Source: JBEBVQ01 sp037190845 (GTDB taxonomy: Bacteria > Bacteroidota > Bacteroidia > Chitinophagales > Chitinophagaceae). Taken from it: a stretch of 64,000 bases of DNA. The DNA is taken from NCBI GenBank assembly GCA_037190845.1, contig JBBCJI010000005.1:248001-312000 (forward strand). Reading direction: 5' to 3'. Both the position numbers and the translations under genes were made by a program. This document shows, piece by piece, positions 51,353-60,887 of this stretch; the first letter of the stretch is position 1, and each line of letters opens with the position of its first letter. The notes under the pieces are model-generated. The model had not been told where the DNA came from. It did not search any database and saw nothing but the letters and a program-made list of their open reading frames with translations.

Positions 51353-51994
51353 TTACCGTATAATGATCCCCCATTCGAGCGCCTTCCTGACCAGGGCAGA
51401 TGTCTGTTTTACCTCCAGTTTCTCCAGTATGCTCTTGCGGTGATGTTCCACCGTACGCGCGGAAATATGCAGCAGCGTAGCGATCTCCTTGTTGGTATGG
51501 TTGTTGGCGAGCAACTGCAGTATCTCCTGTTCCCTGCGGGTGAGCATAGTACCCGTCTCCGCCTGTCTCCGCCGCTTCCTGCGGTCTTCTTCGATCATCC
51601 GGGCCACCGTTTCGTCAAAATAGGTGCCGCCTTCGTAGGCCGTTTTAATGGCCCGGGTCAGCACCTCCCGGTTCAGATGCTTCAGCAGATAGCCTGCGAT
51701 GGGGTATTCAAGCATATTCCTGATATGGAAGATATTGTCTGCACTGGTCAGGATCAGTATGCGGATGCGCGGATAGCGTTTGCTGATGATATCCGTAAGC
51801 TCGTCTCCCTGCATATCGGGCATGGAGAAATCCAGGAGCAATACATCCGGCTCTATTTTCTCAATACCCTTCAGCAAACCGGCGCCATTTATATAAGTGG
51901 CGATCAGTTCTATTTCTGAATTATGCCGCAACATATTGCTTACTCCTTCGGTGATCAGGCTGTGGTCGTCGGCTATTGCAATTTTTATACTCAT
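51353..51994 (-). CDS. NarL/FixJ-family response regulator (partner of TPR kinase)
   Basis: 213 residues. Receiver (IAIADDHSLITEGV, acceptor Asp in VLLLDFSMPDMQGDE near residue 54) and LuxR-type helix-turn-helix (LTRREQEILQLLANNHTNKE, ISARTVEHHRKSILEKL). It lies 20 nt after the histidine kinase gene 52015-53982, forming a two-gene operon and a likely cognate pair. Confidence 0.95.
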   Translation of the reverse strand: MSIKIAIADDHSLITEGVSNMLRHNSEIELIATYINGAGLLKGIEKIEPDVLLLDFSMPDMQGDELTDIISKRYPRIRILILTSADNIFHIRNMLEYPIAGYLLKHLNREVLTRAIKTAYEGGTYFDETVARMIEEDRRKRRRQAETGTMLTRREQEILQLLANNHTNKEIATLLHISARTVEHHRKSILEKLEVKQTSALVRKALEWGIIIR

Positions 51995-52014
51995 GACTTT
52001 CCGTATTGGTTGAT

Positions 52015-53982
52015 TCAGGCAGGTACTTTGCTGTCAAATTCTATATATATGGATGTGCCGTCTCCGGAAGCGGAGTTTATAGACATGCGCCCGTTCTGCA
52101 GTACAATACGGTTTCTGATATTGCTGATGCCCATACCTTTGTCGTGAAGGCTGTCGGGATCAAATCCGATACCGTTGTCTTCTACCGTGAGACTGATGAT
52201 GCCGTCTATATGGTATAATTGCACAAAAGCGCGTGTCGCCTTTGCATGTTTGATCACATTCTGTACCAGCTCCTGTATGATCCGGTACAGTGTAAGCTGG
52301 AAGTCTTGTGTGATATCTTCAAAATTCCCGCGCACCTGGACATCCAGCTGCAGGTCGGGCCTTTCCATATCTGCACAGTATTGCTGTACTGCTTCCTTCA
52401 ACCCATGACGCAGTAATACATCCGGCATCAGATGATGGGCCGTGCTCCTGATATCATGCCTGATCTCGCTGATCAGTGCCTCTATCTTCCGGAATGAAGG
52501 ATCGTGCGTCAATGCATCATGATCTTCCTGCATTTTATTCAGGTTGTAGGTGGTTGCCGAAAGAAGGCCGCCTATATGATCGTGCAGGGTGATCGCTATC
52601 CGGCTGCGTTCCTGCTCTTCGCCGTGATTCATCGCCTTCAGTTCGTCTATCTGCTTCTGCTGCCGGAGAATATACAGATTCCGTTTTGAGCTTTTATAGA
52701 GGGTATAAAGAAGCACCACAAATGTCAGCGCCCCGATGATACCGGTGGATACGACGGCAATCCATATGTTTTTGCTGCGGATACTGTCTCTCTGCTCCAG
52801 CAGCTGGTTTTCCTTCAGAGCGATCTCCTTTTCCCGATCGGCCGCCCGGAACCGGGCTTCCAGCTCATCCACTTTTGCGATACGGTCCATGCCTCTGACA
52901 CTATCCTGGAGTGTGGAATACAGCCGCTGGTATTCGTAAGCCTTGCCGGATTGCCCTTGTTTATGGTACATTTCAGCCATAGTAGCCAAAAAGCCTATAA
53001 AGGGCTTTCGCAGTTCTGTATTTGTAATCAGGGCATATGCCTGCTCTGCATACCGGAGCGCACGCGGATAGTCTTTAAGGTAGTACCATGCTACAGCCAT
53101 ATTCTTCAGCGGCTCGATCTGTCTGAAGGAACTGTTTTTTTCAGAAAGATCAAGCGCAAGGGCAAAGTGGTCTGCAGCATCTCTGTAGGTGTTTTTGATC
53201 ATGCAGTAATTACCCAATATCAAATGCGCTTGCCGTTCACCCCGCTGGTCATTATTTTCCTTTGCCAGCCTGAGGGCTGTATCTGCATGTTGCCGCATTT
53301 GTGCGGTATCAGTCTGTGTCCCCATGCTATGGGCATAAGCCAGGTTCAGATGCAGACCAACCCTGTGAGTACTGTGCGGTAATTTTCGGGCAAGCGCCGC
53401 TCCTTTATTCAGGTAATCTTTTGCATTGGTTATCTGTCCGTTGGTAGCCCAGACAGAGCCCAGGTCGGAGTAGAGCATGATCAGGGAAGCTGTATCTTTC
53501 AGTTGCGCTGCCATTTTTAAGGCATACCGGTAATGGATGATGGAAGAATCTGTTTTATCCCGGAACGTGTATAATGCCCCTTTTGTTTTATGCCATATCA
53601 TGCGCACCCATTGCGGATTTTGGGCGTAAACCCGGAATGGCGCGGCAGTTTCCAGCAGGCTGTCTGCCAAGGCATCCTCTCCGTTATTGACCAGAACGAA
53701 TGCCTGTTTCATGATCGCATTTGCCAAGCCGTCAGGATAACCGATGCGAATACTTAACCGCTTTGCGGCTTCGAGATAATATAAAGCGCTGTCCCGGTGA
53801 GCACCGAGGAATCTGTTGGATTCCCGGAACAAGGTATCAAGACGCGCTTCACCATCGGGCGACGGTTTAAGATAATACAGATTAAAGCCCCTATCACCCG
53901 GTTGTGCTTTCAGTTGCACCTGAGCTACCGCCAGTAATAGGAGTAATGCTATCGTATGGGTAGATTTCAGACTGAAGTGCAT
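52015..53982 (-). CDS. TPR-sensor histidine kinase (HisKA_3 type)
   Basis: 655 residues from the ATG at 53982. Signal peptide (about 1-26, ending QLKAQ), a periplasmic array of tetratricopeptide repeats (about 60-370), a single membrane helix (about 390-412), a HisKA_3 dimerisation domain (EERSRIAITLHDHIGGLLSATT, His near 460) and HATPase (ELVQNVIKHAKATRA, VEDNGIGF, GMGISNIRNRI). The HDHIGG form of the H-box is typical of NarX/LiaS-type kinases that pair with NarL-type regulators, as encoded next door. Confidence 0.93.
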   Translation of the reverse strand: MHFSLKSTHTIALLLLLAVAQVQLKAQPGDRGFNLYYLKPSPDGEARLDTLFRESNRFLGAHRDSALYYLEAAKRLSIRIGYPDGLANAIMKQAFVLVNNGEDALADSLLETAAPFRVYAQNPQWVRMIWHKTKGALYTFRDKTDSSIIHYRYALKMAAQLKDTASLIMLYSDLGSVWATNGQITNAKDYLNKGAALARKLPHSTHRVGLHLNLAYAHSMGTQTDTAQMRQHADTALRLAKENNDQRGERQAHLILGNYCMIKNTYRDAADHFALALDLSEKNSSFRQIEPLKNMAVAWYYLKDYPRALRYAEQAYALITNTELRKPFIGFLATMAEMYHKQGQSGKAYEYQRLYSTLQDSVRGMDRIAKVDELEARFRAADREKEIALKENQLLEQRDSIRSKNIWIAVVSTGIIGALTFVVLLYTLYKSSKRNLYILRQQKQIDELKAMNHGEEQERSRIAITLHDHIGGLLSATTYNLNKMQEDHDALTHDPSFRKIEALISEIRHDIRSTAHHLMPDVLLRHGLKEAVQQYCADMERPDLQLDVQVRGNFEDITQDFQLTLYRIIQELVQNVIKHAKATRAFVQLYHIDGIISLTVEDNGIGFDPDSLHDKGMGISNIRNRIVLQNGRMSINSASGDGTSIYIEFDSKVPA

Positions 53983-54143
53983 GGCATATCCGGCATTCGG
54001 TTTGCAAGTAAGCAAAGTAAATGTAATGAAATTCTCCTGGGAAAAATACGTATAAAATACGTAGAGGCTGCCTTTTCGATATCACTACTTTTACTCCCGT
54101 TAAGCTAATTTTTTACCGGGTTATCCCATAAAATCATATCATA

Positions 54144-56348
54144 ATGCTGATGATCAATTTTGTTACAAAAAAAAATGTATTGTGTCTGCTGCTTGCGGTA
54201 TGTGGTATGCAGCACACCTTACAGGCACAATGGCCTGTTCTGGAATGGGCCGGACAGGTGGGCAGCGGCGGTTCGGATAATGTATATGACGTAGCTGCAG
54301 ACGATACGGGTAATGTGTATATCTGCGGGCAATTCCGTAATACTGCAGATATAGATCCCGGTCCTGGCGTCTCGAATCTTACAGCTACCGGCCAATCGGA
54401 TATTTATGTAGCCAAGCTGGATCCTGCAGGAAACCTGATCTGGGGGAGCAAGCTGGGCGGGCCGAATACAGACTATGCACATGCCATTGCAACAGACCGT
54501 TGGGGAAATGTGTATACAACGGGCAGGTTCAGGGATTCCCTGGATTTTGATCCCGGACCGGGAACGCATTTTCTGAAAGCCCCCAAGCGGACGCCTACAG
54601 CATCTCCTACGGACAACGCTTTTGTTTCGAAGTTGGATGCATCAGGCAATTTTGTCTGGGCTGTCAGTATCGGTAGTACATCTGGTGATACGGGAGAAGA
54701 CATAGCCGTGGATGCCGATGGTAATGTGTATGTGACCGGATATTTTGTTGATACGGTTGATTTCGATCCGGGACAGGGTGTGCACAACCTGTATGCTCCG
54801 GGTGCAAACGAAGTCTTTATACTCAAACTGAACAAAGACGGACAGTTTGTCTGGGCCAGACAATTGGGTGGAAAAACCAGTGATCTTGCATACGGGATCG
54901 CGCTGGATGACAGGGCGAACGTCCATATCACCGGACAGTTTAGAGATACGGTTCGTGTTACGACCCTGACAGGTAATATTGAGCTCGTTTCCCGTGGCCA
55001 GGCTGATATATTTGTAGCTAAAATGGATAGTTCGGGACGATTTCTGTGGGTCAGCCAGATGGGCGGTACCTCCCTCGATCAAGGAGGTGAGGCTATATCA
55101 TTGGACAAACATGGTAATGTTTATACCACCGGCCGGTTTCGTGACACTGCAGATTTCGATCCGGGTAGCGGCAATTTCCTGATGTATTCCCTGAAGGTAG
55201 GGAGCGCATTCTATAATGAGAATGTGTATGTGTCGAAGCTTGACAGCAATGGCGCTTTCGTCTGGGCGAAGAGCTTTGGCGGTCCTGGTACCGACTGGCC
55301 CATGGATATCAGTGCAGCGACCACCGGCGCGGCTGTTTATATAACCGGTTACTTCAATGACACAGCAGATTTTGATCCGGACGCCGGGATATACAACATG
55401 ATGTCGAGAGGCGGGCAGGACGCATTTGCGGTCAGGCTGGATGAAAACGGGGATTTCGTCTGGGCGCGCCAGTTCGGAGGGACACAGACCCAAACCGGAA
55501 GGGGTATCATGATAGCGGATTCAGGCATACTGTACGTAGCAGGAGATTTCTATGATTCGGTCAATTTTGACCCGGGTCCCGGTGTTCATCCTATCCAATC
55601 GCGTGGGGATTACGACGGATTTATCCTGAAACTCAAAGATTGTGTGAATGCTTCGGCGGGAGACGTTATTACCGGTCCGGATTCCGTCTGTCATGCAACC
55701 CCGGCCATTTTCTCCGTGCCGCTGATATATGGCGCCGATTCTTTCCTGTGGGAGCTTCCCGCCGGCTGGTCCGGAAGCAGCACTTCGGAAACGATCACAG
55801 TCATTCCGGATCGGAGCTCCGGTGTGATAAGCGTCCGTGCTATCGGGGGATGCGACACCAGCGGGGTAATCACAAAACATGTATACCCATTGCTTCCGGA
55901 CAGAGTGCAAATATCACCGGATGGCTATGACCTGCAGGTAACGGACAACCGGTACGATAGCTGGCAATGGTTCCTGAACGATACCGCTATAGATGGTTCC
56001 GTGCAGGCGACACATACGGCTACGGAGAATGGGGATTATTATGTAGTAGTGACACTAAGAGGCTGCAGTGATACTTCGGAAGCATACACAATCAATAATG
56101 TTTCCGTTACGGATATGACTTACAGGATAAACGGCTCCACGGTTTATCCCAACCCTTCAGGTGATATGGTGTATCTTGGCAAGCAGGCTGAACGTCTTAC
56201 CTGTTATGCCGCAGACGGACGGACGGTGATGTATATCGAAAATCTGTCTTATTTTTCCGTGAAGTCATTACCTGCAGGTGTATACATGCTTCATATCACA
56301 TACGGACAGGGTAAACAAAATATAGAACGCCTGGTAGTGCAGCCCTGA
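54144..56348 (+). CDS. Secreted SBBP beta-propeller protein with T9SS type A tail
   Basis: 734 residues. A signal peptide (about 1-30, ending TLQAQW) is followed by about eight SBBP-type repeats of ~50 residues (about 35-500) with the recurring text GNVYxTGxFxDTxDFDPGPG and FVWAxxxGG. A PKD/Ig-like domain (about 510-585; GPDSVCHATPAIFSV) and a further Ig-like stretch follow, then a C-terminal type A sorting domain (VYPNPSGDMVYLG to LPAGVYMLHITYGQGKQN). Such proteins are exported by the type IX system and anchored or released at the surface. ATG at 54144 or 54150. Confidence 0.9.
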   Translation: MLMINFVTKKNVLCLLLAVCGMQHTLQAQWPVLEWAGQVGSGGSDNVYDVAADDTGNVYICGQFRNTADIDPGPGVSNLTATGQSDIYVAKLDPAGNLIWGSKLGGPNTDYAHAIATDRWGNVYTTGRFRDSLDFDPGPGTHFLKAPKRTPTASPTDNAFVSKLDASGNFVWAVSIGSTSGDTGEDIAVDADGNVYVTGYFVDTVDFDPGQGVHNLYAPGANEVFILKLNKDGQFVWARQLGGKTSDLAYGIALDDRANVHITGQFRDTVRVTTLTGNIELVSRGQADIFVAKMDSSGRFLWVSQMGGTSLDQGGEAISLDKHGNVYTTGRFRDTADFDPGSGNFLMYSLKVGSAFYNENVYVSKLDSNGAFVWAKSFGGPGTDWPMDISAATTGAAVYITGYFNDTADFDPDAGIYNMMSRGGQDAFAVRLDENGDFVWARQFGGTQTQTGRGIMIADSGILYVAGDFYDSVNFDPGPGVHPIQSRGDYDGFILKLKDCVNASAGDVITGPDSVCHATPAIFSVPLIYGADSFLWELPAGWSGSSTSETITVIPDRSSGVISVRAIGGCDTSGVITKHVYPLLPDRVQISPDGYDLQVTDNRYDSWQWFLNDTAIDGSVQATHTATENGDYYVVVTLRGCSDTSEAYTINNVSVTDMTYRINGSTVYPNPSGDMVYLGKQAERLTCYAADGRTVMYIENLSYFSVKSLPAGVYMLHITYGQGKQNIERLVVQP

Positions 56349-56374
56349 AAGCATGTTTTATGAGCATATAGTTA

Positions 56375-59005
56375 GTGTCAAAAAGGATAAAATTGAGAAT
56401 ACTGCTAATAATCTTCCTGCTGTATGGGACCGGGAACCTGTGGGCCCAGGGAGAAGGCAATGTATGGGTCTTCGGTAAGAATGCAGGCTTGGATTTCAAT
56501 ACAGGCGCTCCGGTTCCGGTAGCGCCTGTATTCTCTGGTCATGAAGGATCCGCTTCCATATCTGACGCATCAGGGAGGCTGCTGTTTTACACCGAGGGAA
56601 CCCTGATATACAACCGCGATTACCAGGTAATGCCCAACGGCAATCTGGGTATCCCCTATGCCTGGGTAGGCAGCCAGACGCAAGGTGTGGTCATTGCCCG
56701 TGTACCAGGTACGGAAAATAAATACTTTCTCTTCATCAACGGGCGGGGGCAGGGTGCTCCCAAGGCTATTTACTGTGTGGTGATCAATATGACCCTTGAT
56801 AATGGATGGGGTGATGTGGAATTGGTTACATTGGCGAATACAGGTACGAATGTGACCGAGAAGATGGCCATAGCGCCTGGCACGGATTGTAATTACTGGC
56901 TGGTATTGAAGTCCAATGAAGGAGCTATGCCCTTTCTTGCATACGAGGTCACTGCTTCCGGGCTCAGCAGTAACGCTATAAGCGCTCCGTCCGGCAGCCG
57001 GTTGAGCTGCAACACAGGCGCCCTGGCATTTTCACCGGACTATCGCATGATGGCTGCTGCCTGTCCTGACGGAACTGAGCTCTTTGACTTCGATCCGGCT
57101 ACCGGTCATGTAAGCAATGCCCGGCTGATAGATACCATAAGAAGCGCATACGGTGTTTGTTTTGCACCGGGAGGGAAATTGCTGTATGTGTCAGCCAATG
57201 CTGCCTATTATGATTTGGGGGCCTATACCAGTGTTATAGATGGGGTCTTCCAGTATGATATCACCCGGCCGGATATCCCCGCATCACGTTACTACGTTGG
57301 TAGCGACACAGGCAGAGGTTGTGCCGGCTACCTGAAGCTGGGTCCTGACGGCAGGATCTATCAGCCGGCTTCCTGTTTTTCCCGCAATGACAGCTTGATC
57401 CCCATGCTGGCAAATGCCGGTATCAATACGATCCGTTATCCCGACAGCGCTGGTATTGCCTGTGGCTATGTACCCCGCTCGATCGCCTTGCTGCCAGGTA
57501 CCACTACCAGTATCGGGCTGCCTAATGACATCGGCATATACACAGCAACCGATACGGTCTTTTCCCGGAAGCATATCCGTGCCTGTTTCACTGACAGTGT
57601 GCGGCTGACAGCCGATACCACTGGCTACGGACACACCTGGGAAGACGGCAGCAGGGGCACTGTCCGTACCATATACCGGGAAGGGACCTACGCCGTACGA
57701 TACCGCCGTTATTGTACACTTTATGTAGACAGCTTTTATGCCGAACCGGGGAATCGCCTGCCACGACAATTGCTGTTGTCCGGCCGCTGTGCGGGGGACG
57801 GACAGGATACGCTCCGCCTGCTCCCTGCACCGGACGATACAGCCTGGCTGCACTATAGCTGGACAGATATTGCTGGTACAGTGATCCGGGAAGACTCCGG
57901 CAGGCAGGGGTCCGGCATCTGGCCGGCAGGGCCGGGGAGCTACCGCGTACGTATACAGAACAAACAGGGATGTGATACCACACTGCTTTTTACTATTGAT
58001 CCCGCTGAAAACCGGTGGGCTTCGTTTTCGGCAGACACTTTCGTTTGCCAGCAGGCAGATGTATATTTTCACAACCAGTCTTCGGGGCTTGACAGAGACT
58101 GGAGATGGTCGTTCGGCGACGGGCATACATCTGCCGATACATCCCCGGTGCACCGTTTTACACAGCCCGGCATATATACCGTGCTGCTGTCCGGAAGCAA
58201 TGGAAATGGTTGTACAGATACATTCCGACGGATTATTGAGGTTGACACAATACCATTCCTGAATGTTAGCGGACTACCGGAAGCGGTATGTGCAGGAGAT
58301 ATGTTCCATGCCACAGTCATGTATCGGAGTAGCGGCTTCGAAGCATTGATATGGGAGCCGGGAGACGGAACACCGGTCGGGTCTGTGAGTTCCCTGGAAT
58401 ATCGTTACGAGCATTCCGGCATGTACGTTGTTTCCCTGACGGCTACTTACCGTGCCTGCCCTGACATAATGATCACGGATACGATCACCGTATCTCCTTA
58501 TCCCCAAACAGACCTGGGGCCAGATATAACACTCTGTCCCGGCGACGCGTCTGTAAGATTATACAACCTGGCGCCAGCCGTTTTGGGGAATACCTTCTTT
58601 TGGAGCACCGGCGCCACATCGGAAAGTATTGAAGCCGGCTGGCCCGGAGGACAATATGTCTTGCAGGTCACTACAGCGGCAGGATGCGCTACGGCAGATA
58701 CCATCAATATACTCCGATCCTGCGATATCAGTATCCCCAACGCATTCACACCGGACGGTAACGGGCACAACGACTTTTTCCTTCCGCATGACTGGCAGGC
58801 ACGGGGGATTGTACAATACAACATGCAATTATTTAACCGTTGGGGTGAACAGGTATATCACGCACGCGGACTAAGGGGTAACGGCTGGGATGGAACGCGG
58901 CAGGGTATTCCGCAGCCGCAGGGTGTATATATCTACCTGATTGAAGTAATGTTCCGCAACGGCGAGAACATATCGTATACCGGAAATGTCACCTTGATCC
59001 GGTAA
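56375..59005 (+). CDS. Secreted PKD protein with gliding-type (T9SS type B) tail
   Basis: 876 residues from a GTG at 56375. Signal peptide (about 5-24, ending NLWAQ). The N-terminal ~370 residues form a WD40/propeller-like region (NVWVFGKNAGLDFNTG, ALAFSPDYRMMAAACPDG). Further Ig-like domains lead to two PKD domains (about 580-640 and 660-725; WRWSFGDGHTSADTSPVHRF and EPGDGTPVGSVSSLEYRYEH). The tail from about 785 is the gliding-motility-associated CHU_C/type B domain (PNAFTPDGNGHNDFFLP, LFNRWGEQVYH, PQGVYIYLIEV). It lies 26 nt after the type A cargo gene; the two may be cotranscribed. Confidence 0.9.
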   Translation: MSKRIKLRILLIIFLLYGTGNLWAQGEGNVWVFGKNAGLDFNTGAPVPVAPVFSGHEGSASISDASGRLLFYTEGTLIYNRDYQVMPNGNLGIPYAWVGSQTQGVVIARVPGTENKYFLFINGRGQGAPKAIYCVVINMTLDNGWGDVELVTLANTGTNVTEKMAIAPGTDCNYWLVLKSNEGAMPFLAYEVTASGLSSNAISAPSGSRLSCNTGALAFSPDYRMMAAACPDGTELFDFDPATGHVSNARLIDTIRSAYGVCFAPGGKLLYVSANAAYYDLGAYTSVIDGVFQYDITRPDIPASRYYVGSDTGRGCAGYLKLGPDGRIYQPASCFSRNDSLIPMLANAGINTIRYPDSAGIACGYVPRSIALLPGTTTSIGLPNDIGIYTATDTVFSRKHIRACFTDSVRLTADTTGYGHTWEDGSRGTVRTIYREGTYAVRYRRYCTLYVDSFYAEPGNRLPRQLLLSGRCAGDGQDTLRLLPAPDDTAWLHYSWTDIAGTVIREDSGRQGSGIWPAGPGSYRVRIQNKQGCDTTLLFTIDPAENRWASFSADTFVCQQADVYFHNQSSGLDRDWRWSFGDGHTSADTSPVHRFTQPGIYTVLLSGSNGNGCTDTFRRIIEVDTIPFLNVSGLPEAVCAGDMFHATVMYRSSGFEALIWEPGDGTPVGSVSSLEYRYEHSGMYVVSLTATYRACPDIMITDTITVSPYPQTDLGPDITLCPGDASVRLYNLAPAVLGNTFFWSTGATSESIEAGWPGGQYVLQVTTAAGCATADTINILRSCDISIPNAFTPDGNGHNDFFLPHDWQARGIVQYNMQLFNRWGEQVYHARGLRGNGWDGTRQGIPQPQGVYIYLIEVMFRNGENISYTGNVTLIR

Positions 59006-59076
59006 ACATGAAATGTTTGTACTTTATCTTGTTTCCCGGTAAAACTCAATCCGTCTCTTTATCTGAAAAATAATTA

Positions 59077-59168
59077 CCAAAACGCTATGGCAACTCTACG
59101 GAGCGATTTCTAAAACGCCAAAATCCGTGCTGAGTGCGGGTTTTGATATATTATTGCGGACCGGATGG
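59077..59168 (-). repeat. ~92-bp repeat b: arm-like motif, relic hairpin and tRNA-end-like fragment
   Basis: ACCAAAACGCTATGGCAACT leads to CTACG, then GTGCTGAGTGCGGGTTTTGA and TTGCGGACCGGATGG. The same order occurs at 61432-61525. The hairpin is decayed here (only one arm is GC-rich). The right edge coincides with the start of a subtilase fragment. Confidence 0.55.
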
Positions 59169-59378
59169 TTCACGAATGTGGACGGGCAACATATTAATCT
59201 CACCGCTGGTGGCGCATACGGGAATATAGCTGTCTTTTCTAGTCGCGGACCTGCTTCTGATCAGCGTACCAAGCCGGATATTACTGCTCCGGGACTTTCG
59301 GTCGCTTCTGCCGTCAGCAGATTCGATCCGGATTATATGCCGGGCGGTGCTGGTTCTTCAGGTGTTGTTTATGAATGA
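59165..59378 (+). pseudogene. Fragment of a secreted subtilase (S8)
   Basis: The frame reads WFTNVDGQHINLTAGGAYGN, then IAVFSSRGPASDQRTKPDIT and APGLSVASAVSRF. FSSRGPxxDxRxKPDITAPG is the hallmark region just before the catalytic Ser of subtilases. The GTSMAAP motif that should follow is missing and the frame stops at 59378. There is no N-terminal part or signal peptide: the homology starts at the junction with repeat b. Confidence 0.65.
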
Positions 59379-59614
59379 GCAGACCCTATCCTGCTTCCGG
59401 CAACTGTACTGTTTTTGTTATGGCAACGCATGCTGCGGACGCGCAGTTAATGTTCAGGGACGTATTGGGGAGGGTGGTATATATACAACAAGCGCGTGTT
59501 GAACACGGCAACAATCGCTATGAATTGCCTTCCAGTCTCTGGGGGAAAGGTATATACATAGTGTCATTAAAATGTGGAGAGAGTATGAGTACTGTACGAG
59601 TAGTTGTTCAATAA
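59375..59614 (+). pseudogene. Detached T9SS type A sorting domain
   Basis: 79 codons: PYPASGNCTVFVMATHAADA, LMFRDVLGRVVY, RYELPSSLWGKGIYIVSLKC and VRVVVQ. This is the standard C-terminal sorting domain (YPNPxxG, DxxGRxV, LxxGxYxV) without any cargo or signal peptide. It overlaps the subtilase fragment by 4 nt in another frame and is probably the tail of the same former protein after an internal deletion. Confidence 0.65.
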
Positions 59615-59621
59615 GGCCGGC

Positions 59622-59699
59622 CTACCTACTGGCATATATATGATGCATATCCGTCTTGCAGACGGCAGAGCTGTGAAGGAAAGATTTCTGAAAAATTAG
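59622..59699 (+). pseudogene. Second T9SS sorting-tail remnant
   Basis: The frame after the previous stop reads LPTGIYMMHIRLADGRAVKE, then RFLKN and stop, the end of another type A sorting domain. Only the last ~25 residues remain. Confidence 0.55.
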
Positions 59700-59736
59700 C
59701 ATGGGGCCGGTAATTATCCGGCCCCATGCTAATTTT
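59692..59736. terminator. Strong bidirectional terminator
   Basis: AAAATTAGCATGGGGCCGG pairs with CCGGCCCCATGCTAATTTT (19 bp) around a 7-nt loop. It separates the T9SS remnants from the convergent phhB. Confidence 0.85.
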
Positions 59737-59746
59737 CACTGCTAAT

Positions 59747-60007
59747 TTACGCCGTCTGCGTCCCGTCATGATACCGTGCCGCCAGCTTGTCTATCTCTGC
59801 CGCCATGTGTCTGTCTTTGTCGGTGACAACATTCCCTGCACTGTGTGTACATAGCCAGAATTCCACGGTATTCCACACATTCTTCCATGCCGGATGATGA
59901 TCTGACCGCTCGGCCAGCAGTGCTACATGGGTCATAAAAGAAAATGCTGTCGAAAAATCGCTGAATACGATTTTTCTGTACAGCCTGTTGTTTGTTTCCT
60001 GCCACAT
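59747..60007 (-). CDS. phhB: Pterin-4a-carbinolamine dehydratase
   Basis: Regenerates the pterin cofactor of phenylalanine hydroxylase by dehydrating 4a-hydroxytetrahydropterin. 86 residues, about normal for PCD/DCoH. The active-site block ERSDHHPAWKNVWNTVEFWL (His-His-Pro plus distal residues) and THSAGNVVTDKDRHMA are present. It lies 21 nt after phhA and is certainly cotranscribed with it. Confidence 0.95.
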   Translation of the reverse strand: MWQETNNRLYRKIVFSDFSTAFSFMTHVALLAERSDHHPAWKNVWNTVEFWLCTHSAGNVVTDKDRHMAAEIDKLAARYHDGTQTA

Positions 60008-60028
60008 GGGATAATTGGTTTATTGTGA

Positions 60029-60790
60029 TCAAATTCTTTGTACGGATTTCGAATGTAAGGCTTTTTCGATTGCCTTGTCTGCTTCCGGCAATGCCGCGCA
60101 AAGCTCACGGAAAGAGCGGATGACAAAGTACGTATCCTGCATCACATCTTTCCGGAACCCCATAGCCAGCACCGTGGCCATGTCAAAAGGAAGTTTCCGG
60201 GAATGATCACTCAGTGCATGACGTGTTTCCCCCACCGAAGACATAATGCCCGCGCCGAATATCCGTATGATATCGTCTTCCCGGATCATGCCGAATTCGA
60301 TCGTAAACCAGTACAAGCGGGTGATCATCTCCACGGCTTCCGGTACATGAAGCCATTTTAGCGCCAGTTTTCCGAAGGCTTCCATGAACGCGGCATAATC
60401 ACTATTGGTCAATAGTGGAGCATGTCCGAATACGTCGTGGAACATATCCGGCTCCTCGAGATAATCCAGTTCGGACAGGCACCGGAGCCAGCAGGTGGCC
60501 GGGAAGATGCGCCGGGCCAGCAGTGCAAAAAAATCCTTTTCCGGTACCAGGCCGGGCGTGACGGTAAGCTGCCAGCCGGTGCGCAACATTAGCAGAGCAT
60601 TCACCTGTTCAAAATCCGGGATTCCGCCCGTCCGGAAGCGGATCGTTTCTACTGCTTCCAGATAGAGGCGGCTGGCGCTCGGCTGCAGTGCCTGCATCTG
60701 CCGGTCGAACAGGATACGCCATACCTGACGATCCTCGTCTGTGTAGGCATCCATACATTGCATTTCCGGTTTGTGTCTTGTGTCATTCAT
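60029..60790 (-). CDS. phhA: Phenylalanine-4-hydroxylase
   Basis: Iron- and tetrahydropterin-dependent conversion of phenylalanine to tyrosine. 253 residues, the usual bacterial length without an ACT domain. The iron ligands His118 and His123 lie in MFHDVFGH and Glu165 in WFTIEFG; the pterin loop FPATCWLR precedes them. Followed by phhB. The 5' leader contains a Tyr-rich short ORF and an intrinsic terminator (60831-60974), so expression may be controlled by tyrosine supply. Confidence 0.96.
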   Translation of the reverse strand: MNDTRHKPEMQCMDAYTDEDRQVWRILFDRQMQALQPSASRLYLEAVETIRFRTGGIPDFEQVNALLMLRTGWQLTVTPGLVPEKDFFALLARRIFPATCWLRCLSELDYLEEPDMFHDVFGHAPLLTNSDYAAFMEAFGKLALKWLHVPEAVEMITRLYWFTIEFGMIREDDIIRIFGAGIMSSVGETRHALSDHSRKLPFDMATVLAMGFRKDVMQDTYFVIRSFRELCAALPEADKAIEKALHSKSVQRI

Positions 60791-60830
60791 GTGGTTGTGT
60801 TTGAGAAATGAAAGAAAAAGGCATTAAAAA

Positions 60831-60856
60831 ACCCGGTTCCTTGTTCGGAACCGGGT
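60831..60856 (-). terminator. Intrinsic terminator in the phhA leader (attenuator)
   Basis: On the minus strand ACCCGGTTCC-GAACAA-GGAACCGGGT is followed directly by TTTTT. The 10-bp GC-rich stem plus U-run ends 41 nt before the phhA ATG, so readthrough is needed for phhA expression from the upstream promoter. Its 5' arm and loop contain TTCCGAAC, which can instead pair with GTTCGGAA (60891-60898) in the end of the leader ORF. Confidence 0.8.
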
Positions 60857-60887
60857 CATACATTGTTTGGGTATCGTACACGCCTGT

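Noticed and set aside
57284..58153. 289-codon minus-strand frame inside the PKD/T9SS type B gene
   Set aside because: The sense protein has PKD and CHU_C domains and a signal peptide; the antisense frame is rich in Arg/Pro/Cys without any motif.
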